Positions 8,828-24,239 of a stretch of DNA of 64,000 nucleotides are shown here, in pieces. The notes under the pieces were generated by a model. The model searched no databases, had not been told where the DNA came from, and saw nothing but the letters and a program-made list of their open reading frames with translations. The stretch comes from Cladorhizidae sp. MBARI D1340-BT2 (Eukaryota > Porifera > Demospongiae > Poecilosclerida > Cladorhizidae). The DNA lies in the NCBI GenBank assembly GCA_028752905.1, contig JAQNBH010000012.1:19743545-19807544 (forward strand), given 5' to 3'. How positions within the stretch are numbered: position 1 is the stretch's first letter; every line of letters begins with the position of its first letter. The position numbers were made by a program, and so were the translations under genes.

Positions 8828-11800
8828 AACATCCGTATATTCTGCATACATAGAATCACAAGATAGGTTTCTCTATGTGTTCTCTATCTTGATGCTAAAC
8901 AGGTTAGCTTCATAGATTCTCCACACTTCCCTGTATAAACTTGATATATAGCTATTAAGATAGGTCTCTCCCTGTGCTCTCTGTTGATATCAAACATCCA
9001 TAATATTCTGCACACTTCACTGTAATGGACTTGATATGATTCGAATGATAGGTTTCATTATGTGTTCTCTATCTTGATATTTGCCCTAATTTGGTCTATA
9101 TGTTTCTCATTTTTCCCCCAAAAATCTTGTTATTTTGCCGTAAAGCTCATAACTTTTCTACACTTTACCCCAAAAAGATAATTTTTATATCACCGGATAG
9201 CCCTTCTAATTATCTGTCTTTTGTACGTGCCAAAATTTTGAGTACTCTAAGTATTAGCAAGTTATAGTGATTTGAAGTGGTAAGGTTTGCGATCTTTCCT
9301 GGCGTTTTCCAGTTGCCAAAGCGGTGGCCTGCCAGTGAAAAACCACTACATTTATTGATAATCTGTTGACATGTTGCAGATAAGGGCCTTCTCTATCAGT
9401 TGACAAAATCTGGGACTTTGGTCTTGTTAATTAGGGCAGTTATGACATGTTAGCTTCGTAGATTATCCACACTTCACTGAATAGACTTGATGTATAGCTA
9501 TTAAGATAGGACTCTCTAAGTGCTCTCTCTTGATACCAAACATCCATATATTCTGCACACTTCACTGTAATGGACTTGCATGATAGGTATCTCTCAGTGT
9601 TCTCTATCTTGAGCTAAACATGTTAGCTTCATAGATTCTCCACACTTCACTGAATAGACTTGATATATAGCTCTAAAGGTAGGTCTCTCTCTGTTCTCTC
9701 TTGATACCAAACATCCGTATATTCTGCATACATAGAATCACAAGTTAGGTTTCTCTATGTGTTCTCTATCTTGATGCTAAACAGGTTAGCTTCATAGATT
9801 CTCCACACTTCACTGTATAAACTTGATATATAGCTATTAAGATAGGTCTCTCCCTGTGCTCTCTGTTGATATCAAACATCCATAATATTCTGCACACTTC
9901 ACTGTAATGGACTTGATATGATTCGAATGATAGGTTTCATTATGTGTTCTCTATCTTGATATTTGCCCTAATTTGGTCTATATGTTTCTCATTTTCCCCC
10001 CCAAAATCTTGTTATTTTGCCGTAAAGCTCATAACTTTTCTACACTTTACCCAAAAAAGAAATTTTTTATATCACCGGATAGCCCTTCTAATTATCTGTC
10101 TTTTGTACGTGCCAAAACTTTGAGTACTCTAAGTATTAGCAAGTTATGGTGATTTGAAGTGGTAAGGTTTGCGATCTTTCCTGGCGTTTTCCAGTTGCCA
10201 AAGCGGTGGCCTGCCAGTGAAAAACCACTACATTTATTGATAATCTGTTGACATGTTGCAGATAAGGGCCTTCTCTATCAGTTGACAAAATCTGGGACTT
10301 TGGTCTTGTTAATTAGGGCAGTTATGACATGTTAGCTTCGTAGATTATCCACACTTCACTGAATAGACTTGATGTATAGCTATTAAGATAGGACTCTCTA
10401 AGTGCTCTCTCTTGATACCAAACATCCATATATTCTGCACACTTCACTGTAATGGACTTGCAAGATAGGTATCTCTCAGTGTTCTCTATCTTGAGCTAAA
10501 CATGTTAGCTTCATAGATTCTCCACACTTCACTGAATAGACTTGATATATAGCTCTAAAGGTAGGCCTCTCTCTGTTCTCTCTCTTGATACCAAACATCC
10601 GTATATTCTGCATACATAGAATCACAAGATAGGTTTCTCTATGTGTTCTCTATCTTGATGCTAAACAGGTTAGCTTCAAAGATTCTCCACACTTCCCTGT
10701 ATAAACTTGATATATAGCTATTAAGATAGGTCTCTCCCTGTGCTCTCTGTTGATATCAAACATCCATAATATTCTGCACACTTCACTGTAATGGACTTGA
10801 TATGATTCGAATGATAGGTTTCATTATGTGTTCTCTATCTTGATATTTGCCCTAATTTGGTCTATATGTTTCTCATTTTCCCCCCAAAAATCTTGTTATT
10901 TTGCCGTAAAGCTCATAACTTTTCTACACTTTACCCCAAAAAGATAATTTTTATATCACCGGATAGCCCTTCTAATTATCTGTCTTTTGTACGTGCCAAA
11001 ATTTTGAGTACTCTAAGTATTAGCAAGTTATAGTGATTTGAAGTGGTAAGGTTTGCGATCTTTCCTGGCGTTTTCCAGTTGCCAAAGCGGTGGCCTGCCA
11101 GTGAAAAACCACTACATTTATTGATAATCTGTTGACATGTTGCAGATAAGGGCCTTCTCTATCAGTTGACAAAATCTGGGACTTTGGTCTTGTTAATTAG
11201 GGCAGTTATGACATGTTAGCTTCGTAGATTATCCACACTTCACTGAATAGACTTGATGTATAGCTATTAAGATAGGACTCTCTAAGTGCTCTCTCTTGAT
11301 ACCAAACATCCATATATTCTGCACACTTCACTGTAATGGACTTGCATGATAGGTATCTCTCAGTGTTCTCTATCTTGAGCTAAACATGTTAGCTTCATAG
11401 ATTCTCCACACTTCACTGAATAGACTTGATATATAGCTCTAAAGGTAGGCCTCTCTCTGTTCTCTCTTGATACCAAACATCCGTATATTCTGCATACATA
11501 GAATCACAAGATAGGTTTCTCTATGTGTTCTCTATCTTGATGCTAAACAGGTTAGCTTCATAGATTCTCCACACTTCACTGTATAAACTTGATATATAGC
11601 TATTAAGATAGGTCTCTCCCTGTGCTCTCTGTTGATATCAAACATCCATAATATTCTGCACACTTCACTGTAATGGACTTGATATGATTCGAATGATAGG
11701 TTTCATTATGTGTTCTCTATCTTGATATTTGCCCTAATTTGGTCTATATGTTTCTCATTTTCCCCCCAAAAATCTTGTTATTTTGCCGTAAAGCTCATAA

Positions 11801-13238
11801 CTTTCTACACTTTACCCAAAAAAGAAAATTTTTATATCACCGGATAGCCCTTCTAATTATCTGTCTTTTGTACGTGCCAAAATTTTGAGTACTCTAAGTA
11901 TTAGCAAGTTATGGTGATTTGAAGTGGTAAGGTTTGCGATCTTTCCTGGCGTTTTCCAGTTGCCAAAGCGGTGGCCTGCCAGTGAAAAACCACTACATTT
12001 ATTGATAATCTGTTGACATGTTGCAGATAAGGGCCTTCTCTATCAGTTGACAAAATCTGGGACTTTGGTCTTGTTAATTAGGGCAGTTATGACATGTTAG
12101 CTTCGTAGATTATCCACACTTCACTGAATAGACTTGATGTATAGCTATTAAGATAGGACTCTCTAAGTGCTCTCTCTTGATACCAAACATCCATATATTC
12201 TGCACACTTCACTGTAATGGACTTGCATGATAGGTATCTCTCAGTGTTCTCTATCTTGAGCTAAACATGTTAGCTTCATAGATTCTCCACACTTCACTGA
12301 ATAGACTTGATATATAGCTCTAAAGGTAGGCCTCTCTCTGTTCTCTCTTGATACCAAACATCCGTATATTCTGCATACATAGAATCACAAGATAGGTTTC
12401 TCTATGTGTTCTCTATCTTGATGCTAAACAGGTTAGCTTCATAGATTCTCCACACTTCACTGTATAAACTTGATATATAGCTATTAAGATAGGTCTCTCC
12501 CTGTGCTCTCTGTTGATATCAAACATCCATAATATTCTGCACACTTCACTGTAATGGACTTGATATGATTCGAATGATAGGTTTCATTATGTGTTCTCTA
12601 TCTTGATATTTGCCCTAATTTGGTCTATATGTTTCTCAATTTTTCCCCAAAAATCTTGTTATTTTGCCGTAAAGCTCATAACATTTCAACACTTTACCCA
12701 AAAAAGATAATTTTTATATCACCGGATAGCCCTTCTAATTATCTGTCTTTTGTACGTGCCAAAATTTTGAGTACTCTAAGTATTAGCAAGTTATGGTGAT
12801 TTGAAGTGGTAAGGTTTGCGATCTTTCCTGGCGTTTTCCAGTTGCCAAAGCGGTGGCCTGCCAGTGAAAAACCACTACATTTATTGATAATATGTTGACA
12901 TGTTGCAGATAAGGGCCTTCTCTATCAGTTGACAAAATCTGGGACTTTGGTCTTGTTAATTAGGGCAGTTATGACATGTTAGCTTCGTAGATTATCCACA
13001 CTTCACTGAATAGACTTGATGTATAGCTATTAAGATAGGACTCTCTAAGTGCTCTCTCTTGATACCAAACATCCATATATTCTGCACACTTCACTGTAAT
13101 GGACTTGCATGATAGGTATCTCTCAGTGTTCTCTATCTTGAGCTAAACATGTTAGCTTCATAGATTCTCCACACTTCACTGAATAGACTTGATATATAGC
13201 TCTAAAGGTAGGTCTCTCTCTGTTCTCTCTTGATACCA

Positions 13239-16200
13239 AACATCCGTATATTCTGCATACATAGAATCACAAGTTAGGTTTCTCTATGTGTTCTCTATCT
13301 TGATGCTAAACAGGTTAGCTTCATAGATTCTCCACACTTCACTGTATAAACTTGATATATAGCTATTAAGATAGGTCTCTCCCTGTGCTCTCTGTTGATA
13401 TCAAACATCCATAATATTCTGCACACTTCACTGTAATGGACTTGATATGATTCGAATGATAGGTTTCATTATGTGTTCTCTATCTTGATATTTGCCCTAA
13501 TTTGGTCTATATGTTTCTCATTTTTCCCCCCAAAATCTTGTTATTTTGCCGTAAAGCTCATAACTTTTCTACACTTTACCCAAAAAAGAAATTTTTTATA
13601 TCACCGGATAGCCCTTCTAATTATCTGTCTTTTGTACGTGCCAAAATTTGACTACTCTAAGTATTAGCAAGTTATGGCGATTTGAAGTGGTAAGGTTTGC
13701 GATCTTTCCTGGCGTTTTCCAGTTGCCAAAGCGGTGGCCTGCCAGTGAAAAACCACTACATTTATTGATAATCTGTTGACATGTTGCAGATAAGGGCCTT
13801 CTCTATCAGTTGACAAAATCTGGGACTTTGGTCTTGTTAATTAGGGCAGTTATGACATGTTAGCTTCGTAGATTATCCACACTTCACTGAATAGACTTGA
13901 TGTATAGCTATTAAGATAGGACTCTCTAAGTGCTCTCTCTTGATACCAAACATCCATATATTCTGCACACTTCACTGTAATGGACTTGCAAGATAGGTAT
14001 CTCTCAGTGTTCTCTATCTTGAGCTAAACATGTTAGCTTCATAGATTCTCCACACTTCACTGAATAGACTTGATATATAGCTCTAAAGGTAGGCCTCTCT
14101 CTGTTCTCTCTCTTGATACCAAACATCCGTATATTCTGCATACATAGAATCACAAGATAGGTTTCTCTATGTGTTCTCTATCTTGATGCTAAACAGGTTA
14201 GCTTCATAGATTCTCCACACTTCACTGTATAAACTTGATATATAGCTATTAAGATAGGTCTCTCCCTGTGCTCTCTGTTGATATCAAACATCCATAATAT
14301 TCTGCACACTTCACTGTAATGGACTTGATATGATTCGAATGATAGGTTTCATTATGTGTTCTCTATCTTGATATTTGCCCTAATTTGGTCTATATGTTTC
14401 TCATTTTCCCCCCAAAAATCTTGTTATTTTGCCGTAAAGCTCATAACTTTTCTACACTTTACCCCAAAAAGATAATTTTTATATCACCGGATAGCCCTTC
14501 TAATTATCTGTCTTTTGTACGTGCCAAAATGTTGAGTACTCTAAGTATTAGCAAGTTATGGTGATTTGAAGTGGTAAGGTTTGCGATCTTTCCTGGCGTT
14601 TTCCAGTTGCCAAAGCGGTGGCCTGCCAGTGAAAAACCACTACATTTATTGATAATCTGTTGACATGTTGCAGATAAGGGCCTTCTCTATCAGTTGACAA
14701 AATCTGGGACTTTGGTCTTGTTAATTAGGGCAGTTATGACATGTTAGCTTCGTAGATTATCCACACTTCACTGAATAGACTTGATGTATAGCTATTAAGA
14801 TAGGACTCTCTAAGTGCTCTCTCTTGATACCAAACATCCATATATTCTGCACACTTCACTGTAATGGACTTGCATGATAGGTATCTCTCAGTGTTCTCTA
14901 TCTTGAGCTAAACATGTTAGCTTCATAGATTCTCCACACTTCACTGAATAGACTTGATATATAGCTCTAAAGGTAGGTCTCTCTCTGTTCTCTCTTGATA
15001 CCAAACATCCGTATATTCTGCATACATAGAATCACAAGTTAGGTTTCTCTATGTGTTCTCTATCTTGATGCTAAACAGGTTAGCTTCATATATTCTCCAC
15101 ACTTCACTGTATAAACTTGATATATAGCTATTAAGATAGGTCTCTCCCTGTGCTCTCTGTTGATATCAAACATCCATAATATTCTGCACACTTCACTGTA
15201 ATGGACTTGATATGATTCGAATGATAGGTTTCATTATGTGTTCTCTATCTTGATATTTGCCCTAATTTGGTCTATATGTTTCTCATTTTTCCCCCCAAAA
15301 TCTTGTTATTTTGCCGTAAAGCTCATAACTTTTCTACACTTTACCCAAAAAAGAAATTTTTTATATCACCGGATAGCCCTTCTAATTATCTGTCTTTTGT
15401 ACGTGCCAAAATTTGACTACTCTAAGTATTAGCAAGTTATGGCGATTTGAAGTGGTAAGGTTTGCGATCTTTCCTGGCGTTTTCCAGTTGCCAAAGCGGT
15501 GGCCTGCCAGTGAAAAACCACTACATTTATTGATAATCTGTTGACATGTTGCAGATAAGGGCCTTCTCTATCAGTTGACAAAATCTGGGACTTTGGTCTT
15601 GTTAATTAGGGCAGTTATGACATGTTAGCTTCGTAGATTATCCACACTTCACTGAATAGACTTGATGTATAGCTATTAAGATAGGACTCTCTAAGTGCTC
15701 TCTCTTGATACCAAACATCCATATATTCTGCACACTTCACTGTAATGGACTTGCAAGATAGGTATCTCTCAGTGTTCTCTATCTTGAGCTAAACATGTTA
15801 GCTTCATAGATTCTCCACACTTCACTGAATAGACTTGATATATAGCTCTAAAGGTAGGCCTCTCTCTGTTCTCTCTCTTGATACCAAACATCCGTATATT
15901 CTGCATACATAGAATCACAAGATAGGTTTCTCTATGTGTTCTCTATCTTGATGCTAAACAGGTTAGCTTCATAGATTCTCCACACTTCACTGTATAAACT
16001 TGATATATAGCTATTAAGATAGGTCTCTCCCTGTGCTCTCTGTTGATATCAAACATCCATAATATTCTGCACACTTCACTGTAATGGACTTGATATGATT
16101 CGAATGATAGGTTTCATTATGTGTTCTCTATCTTGATATTTGCCCTAATTTGGTCTATATGTTTCTCATTTTCCCCCCAAAAATCTTGTTATTTTGCCGT

Positions 16201-16768
16201 AAAGCTCATAACTTTTCTACACTTTACCCCAAAAAGATAATTTTTATATCACCGGATAGCCCTTCTAATTATCTGTCTTTTGTACGTGCCAAAATGTTGA
16301 GTACTCTAAGTATTAGCAAGTTATGGTGATTTGAAGTGGTAAGGTTTGCGATCTTTCCTGGCGTTTTCCAGTTGCCAAAGCGGTGGCCTGCCAGTGAAAA
16401 ACCACTACATTTATTGATAATCTGTTGACATGTTGCAGATAAGGGCCTTCTCTATCAGTTGACAAAATCTGGGACTTTGGTCTTGTTAATTAGGGCAGTT
16501 ATGACATGTTAGCTTCGTAGATTATCCACACTTCACTGAATAGACTTGATGTATAGCTATTAAGATAGGACTCTCTAAGTGCTCTCTCTTGATACCAAAC
16601 ATCCATATATTCTGCACACTTCACTGTAATGGACTTGCATGATAGGTATCTCTCAGTGTTCTCTATCTTGAGCTAAACATGTTAGCTTCATAGATTCTCC
16701 ACACTTCACTGAATAGACTTGATATATAGCTCTAAAGGTAGGCCTCTCTCTGTTCTCTCTTGATACCA
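13239..16768 (+). repeat. Tandem duplication of a two-monomer block (units 16-17 = 18-19)
   Basis: The two halves, 13239-15003 and 15004-16768, are 1765 bp each. The first monomer of each carries TTTGACTACTC and ATGGCGATTT; the second carries AAAATGTTGAGTAC and the TTTACCCCAAAAAG form. A difference I noticed is CATAGATTCTCC in unit 16 against CATATATTCTCC in unit 18. The near identity over 1.77 kb suggests a very recent unequal exchange. Confidence 0.82.
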
Positions 16769-17340
16769 AACATCCGTATATTCTGCATACATAGAATCAC
16801 AAGATAGGTTTCTCTATGTGTTCTCTATCTTGATGCTAAACAGGTTAGCTTCATAGATTCTCCACACTTCACTGTATAAACTTGATATATAGCTATTAAG
16901 ATAGGTCTCTCCCTGTGCTCTCTGTTGATATCAAACATCCATAATATTCTGCACACTTCACTGTAATGGACTTGATATGATTCGAATGATAGGTTTCATT
17001 ATGTGTTCTCTATCTTGATATTTGCCCTAATTTGGTCTATATGTTTCTCATTTTCCCCCCAAAAATCTTGTTATTTTGCCGTAAAGCTCATAACTTTTCT
17101 ACACTTTACCCAAAAAAGAAAATTTTTATATCACCGGATAGCCCTTCTAATTATCTGTCTTTCATACGTGCCAAAATTTTGAGTACTCTAAGTATTAGCA
17201 AGTTATGGTGATTTGAAGTGGTAAGGTTTGCGATCTTTCCTGGCGTTTTCCAGTTGCCAAAGCGGTGGCCTGCCAGTGAAAAACCACTACATTTATTGAT
17301 AATCTGTTGACATGTTGCAGATAAGGGCCTTCTCTATCAG

Positions 17341-20300
17341 TTAACAAAATCTGGGACTTTGGTCTTGTTAATTAGGGCAGTTATGACATGTTAGCTTCGT
17401 AGATTATCCACACTTCACTGAATAGACTTGATGTATAGCTATTAAGATAGGACTCTCTAAGTGCTCTCTCTTGATACCAAACATCCATATATTCTGCACA
17501 CTTCACTGTAATGGACTTGCATGATAGGTATCTCTCAGTGTTCTCTATCTTGAGCTAAACATGTTAGCTTCATAGATTCTCCACACTTCACTGAATAGAC
17601 TTGATATATAGCTCTAAAGGTAGGCCTCTCTCTGTTCTCTCTTGATACCAAACATCCGTATATTCTGCATACATAGAATCACAAGATAGGTTTCTCTATG
17701 TGTTCTCTATCTTGATGCTAAACAGGTTAGCTTCATAGATTCTCCACACTTCACTGTATAAACTTGATATATAGCTATTAAGATAGGTCTCTCCCTGTGC
17801 TCTCTGTTGATATCAAACATCCATAATATTCTGCACACTTCACTGTAATGGACTTGATATGATTCGAATGATAGGTTTCATTATGTGTTCTCTATCTTGA
17901 TATTTGCCCTAATTTGGTCTATATGTTTCTCATTTTCCCCCCAAAAATCTTGTTATTTTGCCGTAAAGCTCATAACTTTTCTACACTTTACCCAAAAAAG
18001 ATAATTTTTATATCACCGAATAGCCCTTCTAATTATCTGTCTTTTGTACGTGCCAAAATTTTGAGTACTCTAAGTATTAGCAAGTTATGATGATTTGAAG
18101 TGGTAAGGTTTGCGATCTTTCCTGGCGTTTTCCAGTTGCCAAAGCGGTGGCCTGCCAGTGAAAAACCACTACATTTATTGATAATCTGTTGACATGTTGC
18201 AGATAAGGGCCTTCTCTATCAGTTGACAAAATCTGGGACTTTGGTCTTGTTAATTAGGGCAGTTATGACATGTTAGCTTCGTAGATTATCCACACTTCAC
18301 TGAATAGACTTGATGTATAGCTATTAAGATAGGACTCTCTAAGTGCTCTCTCTTGATACCAAACATCCATATATTCTGCACACTTCACTGTAATGGACTT
18401 GCAAGATAGGTATCTCTCAGTGTTCTCTATCTTGAGCTAAACATGTTAGCTTCATAGATTCTCCACACTTCACTGAATAGACTTGATATATAGCTCTAAA
18501 GGTAGGCCTCTCTCTGTTCTCTCTCTTGATACCAAACATCCGTATATTCTGCATACATAGAATCACAAGATAGGTTTCTCTATGTGTTCTCTATCTTGAT
18601 GCTAAACAGGTTAGCTTCATAGATTCTCCACACTTCCCTGTATAAACTTGATATATAGCTATTAAGATAGGTCTCTCCCTGTGCTCTCTGTTGATATCAA
18701 ACATCCATAATATTCTGCACACTTCACTGTAATGGACTTGATATGATTCGAATGATAGGTTTCATTATGTGTTCTCTATCTTGATATTTGCCCTAATTTG
18801 GTCTATATGTTTCTCATTTTTCCCCCAAAAATCTTGTTATTTTGCCGTAAAGCTCATAACTTTTCTACACTTTACCCAAAAAAGATAATTTTTATATCAC
18901 CGGATAGCCCTTCTAATTATCTGTCTTTTGTACGTGCCAAAATTTTGAGTACTCTAAGTATTAGCAAGTTATGGTGATTTGAAGTGGTAAGGTTTGCGAT
19001 CTTTCCTGGCGTTTTCCAGTTGCCAAAGCGGTGGCCTGCCAGTGAAAAACCACTACATTTATTGATAATCTGTTGACATGTTGCAGATAAGGGCCTTCTC
19101 TATCAGTTGACAAAATCTGGGACTTTGGTCTTGTTAATTAGGGCAGTTATGACATGTTAGCTTCGTAGATTATCCACACTTCACTGAATAGACTTGATGT
19201 ATAGCTATTAAGATAGGACTCTCTAAGTGCTCTCTCTTGATACCAAACATCCATATATTCTGCACACTTCACTGTAATGGACTTGCATGATAGGTATCTC
19301 TCAGTGTTCTCTATCTTGAGCTAAACATGTTAGCTTCATAGATTCTCCACACTTCACTGAATAGACTTGATATATAGCTCTAAAGGTAGGTCTCTCTCTG
19401 TTCTCTCTTGATACCAAACATCCGTATATTCTGCATACATAGAATCACAAGTTAGGTTTCTCTATGTGTTCTCTATCTTGATGCTAAACAGGTTAGCTTC
19501 ATAGATTCTCCACACTTCACTGTATAAACTTGATATATAGCTATTAAGATAGGTCTCTCCCTGTGCTCTCTGTTGATATCAAACATCCATAATATTCTGC
19601 ACACTTCACTGTAATGGACTTGATATGATTCGAATGATAGGTTTCATTATGTGTTCTCTATCTTGATATTTGCCCTAATTTGGTCTATATGTTTCTCAAT
19701 TTTTCCCCAAAAATCTTGTTATTTTGCCGTAAAGCTCATAACATTTCAACACTTTACCCAAAAAAGATAATATTTATATCACCGGATAGCCCTTCTAATT
19801 ATCTGTCTTTTGTAAGTGCCAAAATTTTGAGTACTCTAAGTATTAGCAAGTTATGGTGATTTGAAGTGGTAAGGTTTGCGATCTTTCCTGGCGTTTTCCA
19901 GTTGCCAAAGCGGTGGCCTGCCAGTGAAAAACCACTACATTTATTGATAATCTGTTGACATGTTGCAGATAAGGGCCTTCTCTATCAGTTGACAAAATCT
20001 GGGACTTTGGTCTTGTTAATTAGGGCAGTTATGACATGTTAGCTTCGTAGATTATCCACACTTCACTGAATAGACTTGATGTATAGCTATTAAGATAGGA
20101 CTCTCTAAGTGCTCTCTCTTGATACCAAACATCCATATATTCTGCACACTTCACTGTAATGGACTTGCATGATAGGTATCTCTCAGTGTTCTCTATCTTG
20201 AGCTAAACATGTTAGCTTCATAGATTCTCCACACTTCACTGAATAGACTTGATATATAGCTCTAAAGGTAGGTCTCTCTCTGTTCTCTCTTGATACCAAA

Positions 20301-23200
20301 CATCCGTATATTCTGCATACATAGAATCACAAGTTAGGTTTCTCTATGTGTTCTCTATCTTGATGCTAAACAGGTTAGCTTCATAGATTCTCCACACTTC
20401 ACTGTATAAACTTGATATATAGCTATTAAGATAGGTCTCTCCCTGTGCTCTCTGTTGATATCAAACATCCATAATATTCTGCACACTTCACTGTAATGGA
20501 CTTGATATGATTCGAATGATAGGTTTCATTATGTGTTCTCTATCTTGATATTTGCCCTAATTTGGTCTATATGTTTCTCATTTTCCCCCCCAAAATCTTG
20601 TTATTTTGCCGTAAAGCTCATAACTTTTCTACACTTTACCCAAAAAAGAAATTTTTTATATCACCGGATAGCCCTTCTAATTATCTGTCTTTTATACGTG
20701 CCAAAATTTGACTACTCTAAGTATTAGCAAGTTATGGCGATTTGAAGTGGTAAGGTTTGCGATCTTTCCTGGCGTTTTCCAGTTGCCAAAGCGGTGGCCT
20801 GCCAGTGAAAAACCACTACATTTATTGATAATCTGTTGACATGTTGCAGATAAGGGCCTTCTCTATCAGTTAACAAAATCTGGGACTTTGGTCTTGTTAA
20901 TTAGGGCAGTTATGACATGTTAGCTTCGTAGATTATCCACACTTCACTGAATAGACTTGATGTATAGCTATTAAGATAGGACTCTCTAAGTGCTCTCTCT
21001 TGATACCAAACATCCATATATTCTGCACACTTCACTGTAATGGACTTGCATGATAGGTATCTCTCAGTGTTCTCTATCTTGAGCTAAACATGTTAGCTTC
21101 ATAGATTCTCCACACTTCACTGAATAGACTTGATATATAGCTCTAAAGGTAGGCCTCTCTCTGTTCTCTCTTGATACCAAACATCCGTATATTCTGCATA
21201 CATAGAATCACAAGATAGGTTTCTCTATGTGTTCTCTATCTTGATGCTAAACAGGTTAGCTTCATAGATTCTCCACACTTCACTGTATAAACTTGATATA
21301 TAGCTATTAAGATAGGTCTCTCCCTGTGCTCTCTGTTGATATCAAACATCCATAATATTCTGCACACTTCACTGTAATGGACTTGATATGATTCGAATGA
21401 TAGGTTTCATTATGTGTTCTCTATCTTGATATTTGCCCTAATTTGGTCTATATGTTTCTCATTTTCCCCCCAAAAATCTTGTTATTTTGCCGTAAAGCTC
21501 ATAACTTTTCTACACTTTACCCAAAAAAGATAATTTTTATATCACCGAATAGCCCTTCTAATTATCTGTCTTTTGTACGTGCCAAAATTTTGAGTACTCT
21601 AAGTATTAGCAAGTTATGATGATTTGAAGTGGTAAGGTTTGCGATCTTTCCTGGCGTTTTCCAGTTGCCAAAGCGGTGGCCTGCCAGTGAAAAACCACTA
21701 CATTTATTGATAATCTGTTGACATGTTGCAGATAAGGGCCTTCTCTATCAGTTGACAAAATCTGGGACTTTGGTCTTGTTAATTAGGGCAGTTATGACAT
21801 GTTAGCTTCGTAGATTATCCACACTTCACTGAATAGACTTGATGTATAGCTATTAAGATAGGACTCTCTAAGTGCTCTCTCTTGATACCAAACATCCATA
21901 TATTCTGCACACTTCACTGTAATGGACTTGCAAGATAGGTATCTCTCAGTGTTCTCTATCTTGAGCTAAACATGTTAGCTTCATAGATTCTCCACACTTC
22001 ACTGAATAGACTTGATATATAGCTCTAAAGGTAGGCCTCTCTCTGTTCTCTCTCTTGATACCAAACATCCGTATATTCTGCATACATAGAATCACAAGAT
22101 AGGTTTCTCTATGTGTTCTCTATCTTGATGCTAAACAGGTTAGCTTCATAGATTCTCCACACTTCCCTGTATAAACTTGATATATAGCTATTAAGATAGG
22201 TCTCTCCCTGTGCTCTCTGTTGATATCAAACATCCATAATATTCTGCACACTTCACTGTAATGGACTTGATATGATTCGAATGATAGGTTTCATTATGTG
22301 TTCTCTATCTTGATATTTGCCCTAATTTGGTCTATATGTTTCTCATTTTCCCCCCAAAAATCTTGTTATTTTGCCGTAAAGCTCATAACTTTTCTACACT
22401 TTACCCAAAAAAGATAATTTTTATATCACCGGATAGCCCTTCTAATTATCTGTCTTTTGTACGTGCCAAAATTTTGAGTACTCTAAGTATTAGCAAGTTA
22501 TGGTGATTTGAAGTGGTAAGGTTTGCGATCTTTCCTGGCGTTTTCCAGTTGCCAAAGCGGTGGCCTGCCAGTGAAAAACCACTACATTTATTGATAATCT
22601 GTTGACATGTTGCAGATAAGGGCCTTCTCTATCAGTTGACAAAATCTGGGACTTTGGTCTTGTTAATTAGGGCAGTTATGACATGTTAGCTTCGTAGATT
22701 ATCCACACTTCACTGAATAGACTTGATGTATAGCTATTAAGATAGGACTCTCTAAGTGCTCTCTCTTGATACCAAACATCCATATATTCTGCACACTTCA
22801 CTGTAATGGACTTGCATGATAGGTATCTCTCAGTGTTCTCTATCTTGAGCTAAACATGTTAGCTTCATAGATTCTCCACACTTCACTGAATAGACTTGAT
22901 ATATAGCTCTAAAGGTAGGTCTCTCTCTGTTCTCTCTTGATACCAAACATCCGTATATTCTGCATACATAGAATAACAAGTTAGGTTTCTCTATGTGTTC
23001 TCTATCTTGATGCTAAACAGGTTAGCTTCATAGATTCTCCACACTTCACTGTATAAACTTGATATATAGCTATTAAGATAGGTCTCTCCCTGTGCTCTCT
23101 GTTGATATCAAACATCCATAATATTCTGCACACTTCACTGTAATGGACTTGATATGATTCGAATGATAGGTTTCATTATGTGTTCTCTATCTTGATATTT
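17341..23200 (+). repeat. Four-monomer-offset duplication (offset 3529 bp)
   Basis: About 17341-19670 is repeated at about 20870-23200. Both copies start with the rare CAGTTAACAAAATC, then carry CACCGAATAG with ATGATGATTT (units 21 and 25), and then CACTTCCCTG (units 22 and 26). Similarity to the same offset weakens in units 23 and 27, which differ in the C-run region and in GATAATATTT. End positions are approximate because flanking sequence is also satellite. Confidence 0.72.
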
Positions 23201-24239
23201 GCCCTAATTTGGTCTATATGTTTCTCATTTTTCCCCCAAAAATCTTGTTATTTTGCCGTAAAGCTCATAACTTTTCTACACTTTACCCAAAAAAGAAATT
23301 TTTTATATCACCGGATAGCCCTTCTAATTATCTGTCTTTTGTACGTGCCAAAATTTTGAGTACTCTAAGTATTAGCAAGTTATGGTGATTTGAAGTGGTA
23401 AGGTTTGCGATCTTTCCTGGCGTTTTCCAGTTGCCAAAGCGGTGGCCTGCCAGTGAAAAACCACTACATTTATTGATAATCTGTTGACATGTTGCAGATA
23501 AGGGCCTTCTCTATCAGTTGACAAAATCTGGGACTTTGGTCTTGTTAATTAGGGCAGTTATGACATGTTAGCTTCGTAGATTATCCACACTTCACTGAAT
23601 AGACTTGATGTATAGCTATTAAGATAGGACTCTCTAAGTGCTCTCTCTTGATACCAAACATCCATATATTCTGCACACTTCACTGTAATGGACTTGCAAG
23701 ATAGGTATCTCTCAGTGTTCTCTATCTTGAGCTAAACATGTTAGCTTCATAGATTCTCCACACTTCACTGAATAGACTTGATATATAGCTCTAAAGGTAG
23801 GCCTCTCTCTGTTCTCTCTCTTGATACCAAACATCCGTATATTCTGCATACATAGAATCACAAGATAGGTTTCTCTATGTGTTCTCTATCTTGATGATAA
23901 ACAGGTTAGCTTCATAGATTCTCCACACTTCACTGTATAAACTTGATATATAGCTATTAAGATAGGTCTCTCCCTGTGCTCTCTGTTGATATCAAACATC
24001 CATAATATTCTGCACATTTCACTGTAATGGACTTGATATGATTCGAATGATAGGTTTCATTATGTGTTCTCTATCTTGATATTTGCCCTAATTTGGTCTA
24101 TATGTTTCTCATTTCCCCCCCCAAAATCTTGTTATTTTGCCGTAAAGCTCATAACTTTTCTACACTTTACCCAAAAAAGATAATTTTTATATCACCGGAT
24201 AGCCCTTCTAATTATCTGTCTTTTGTACGTGCCAAAATT

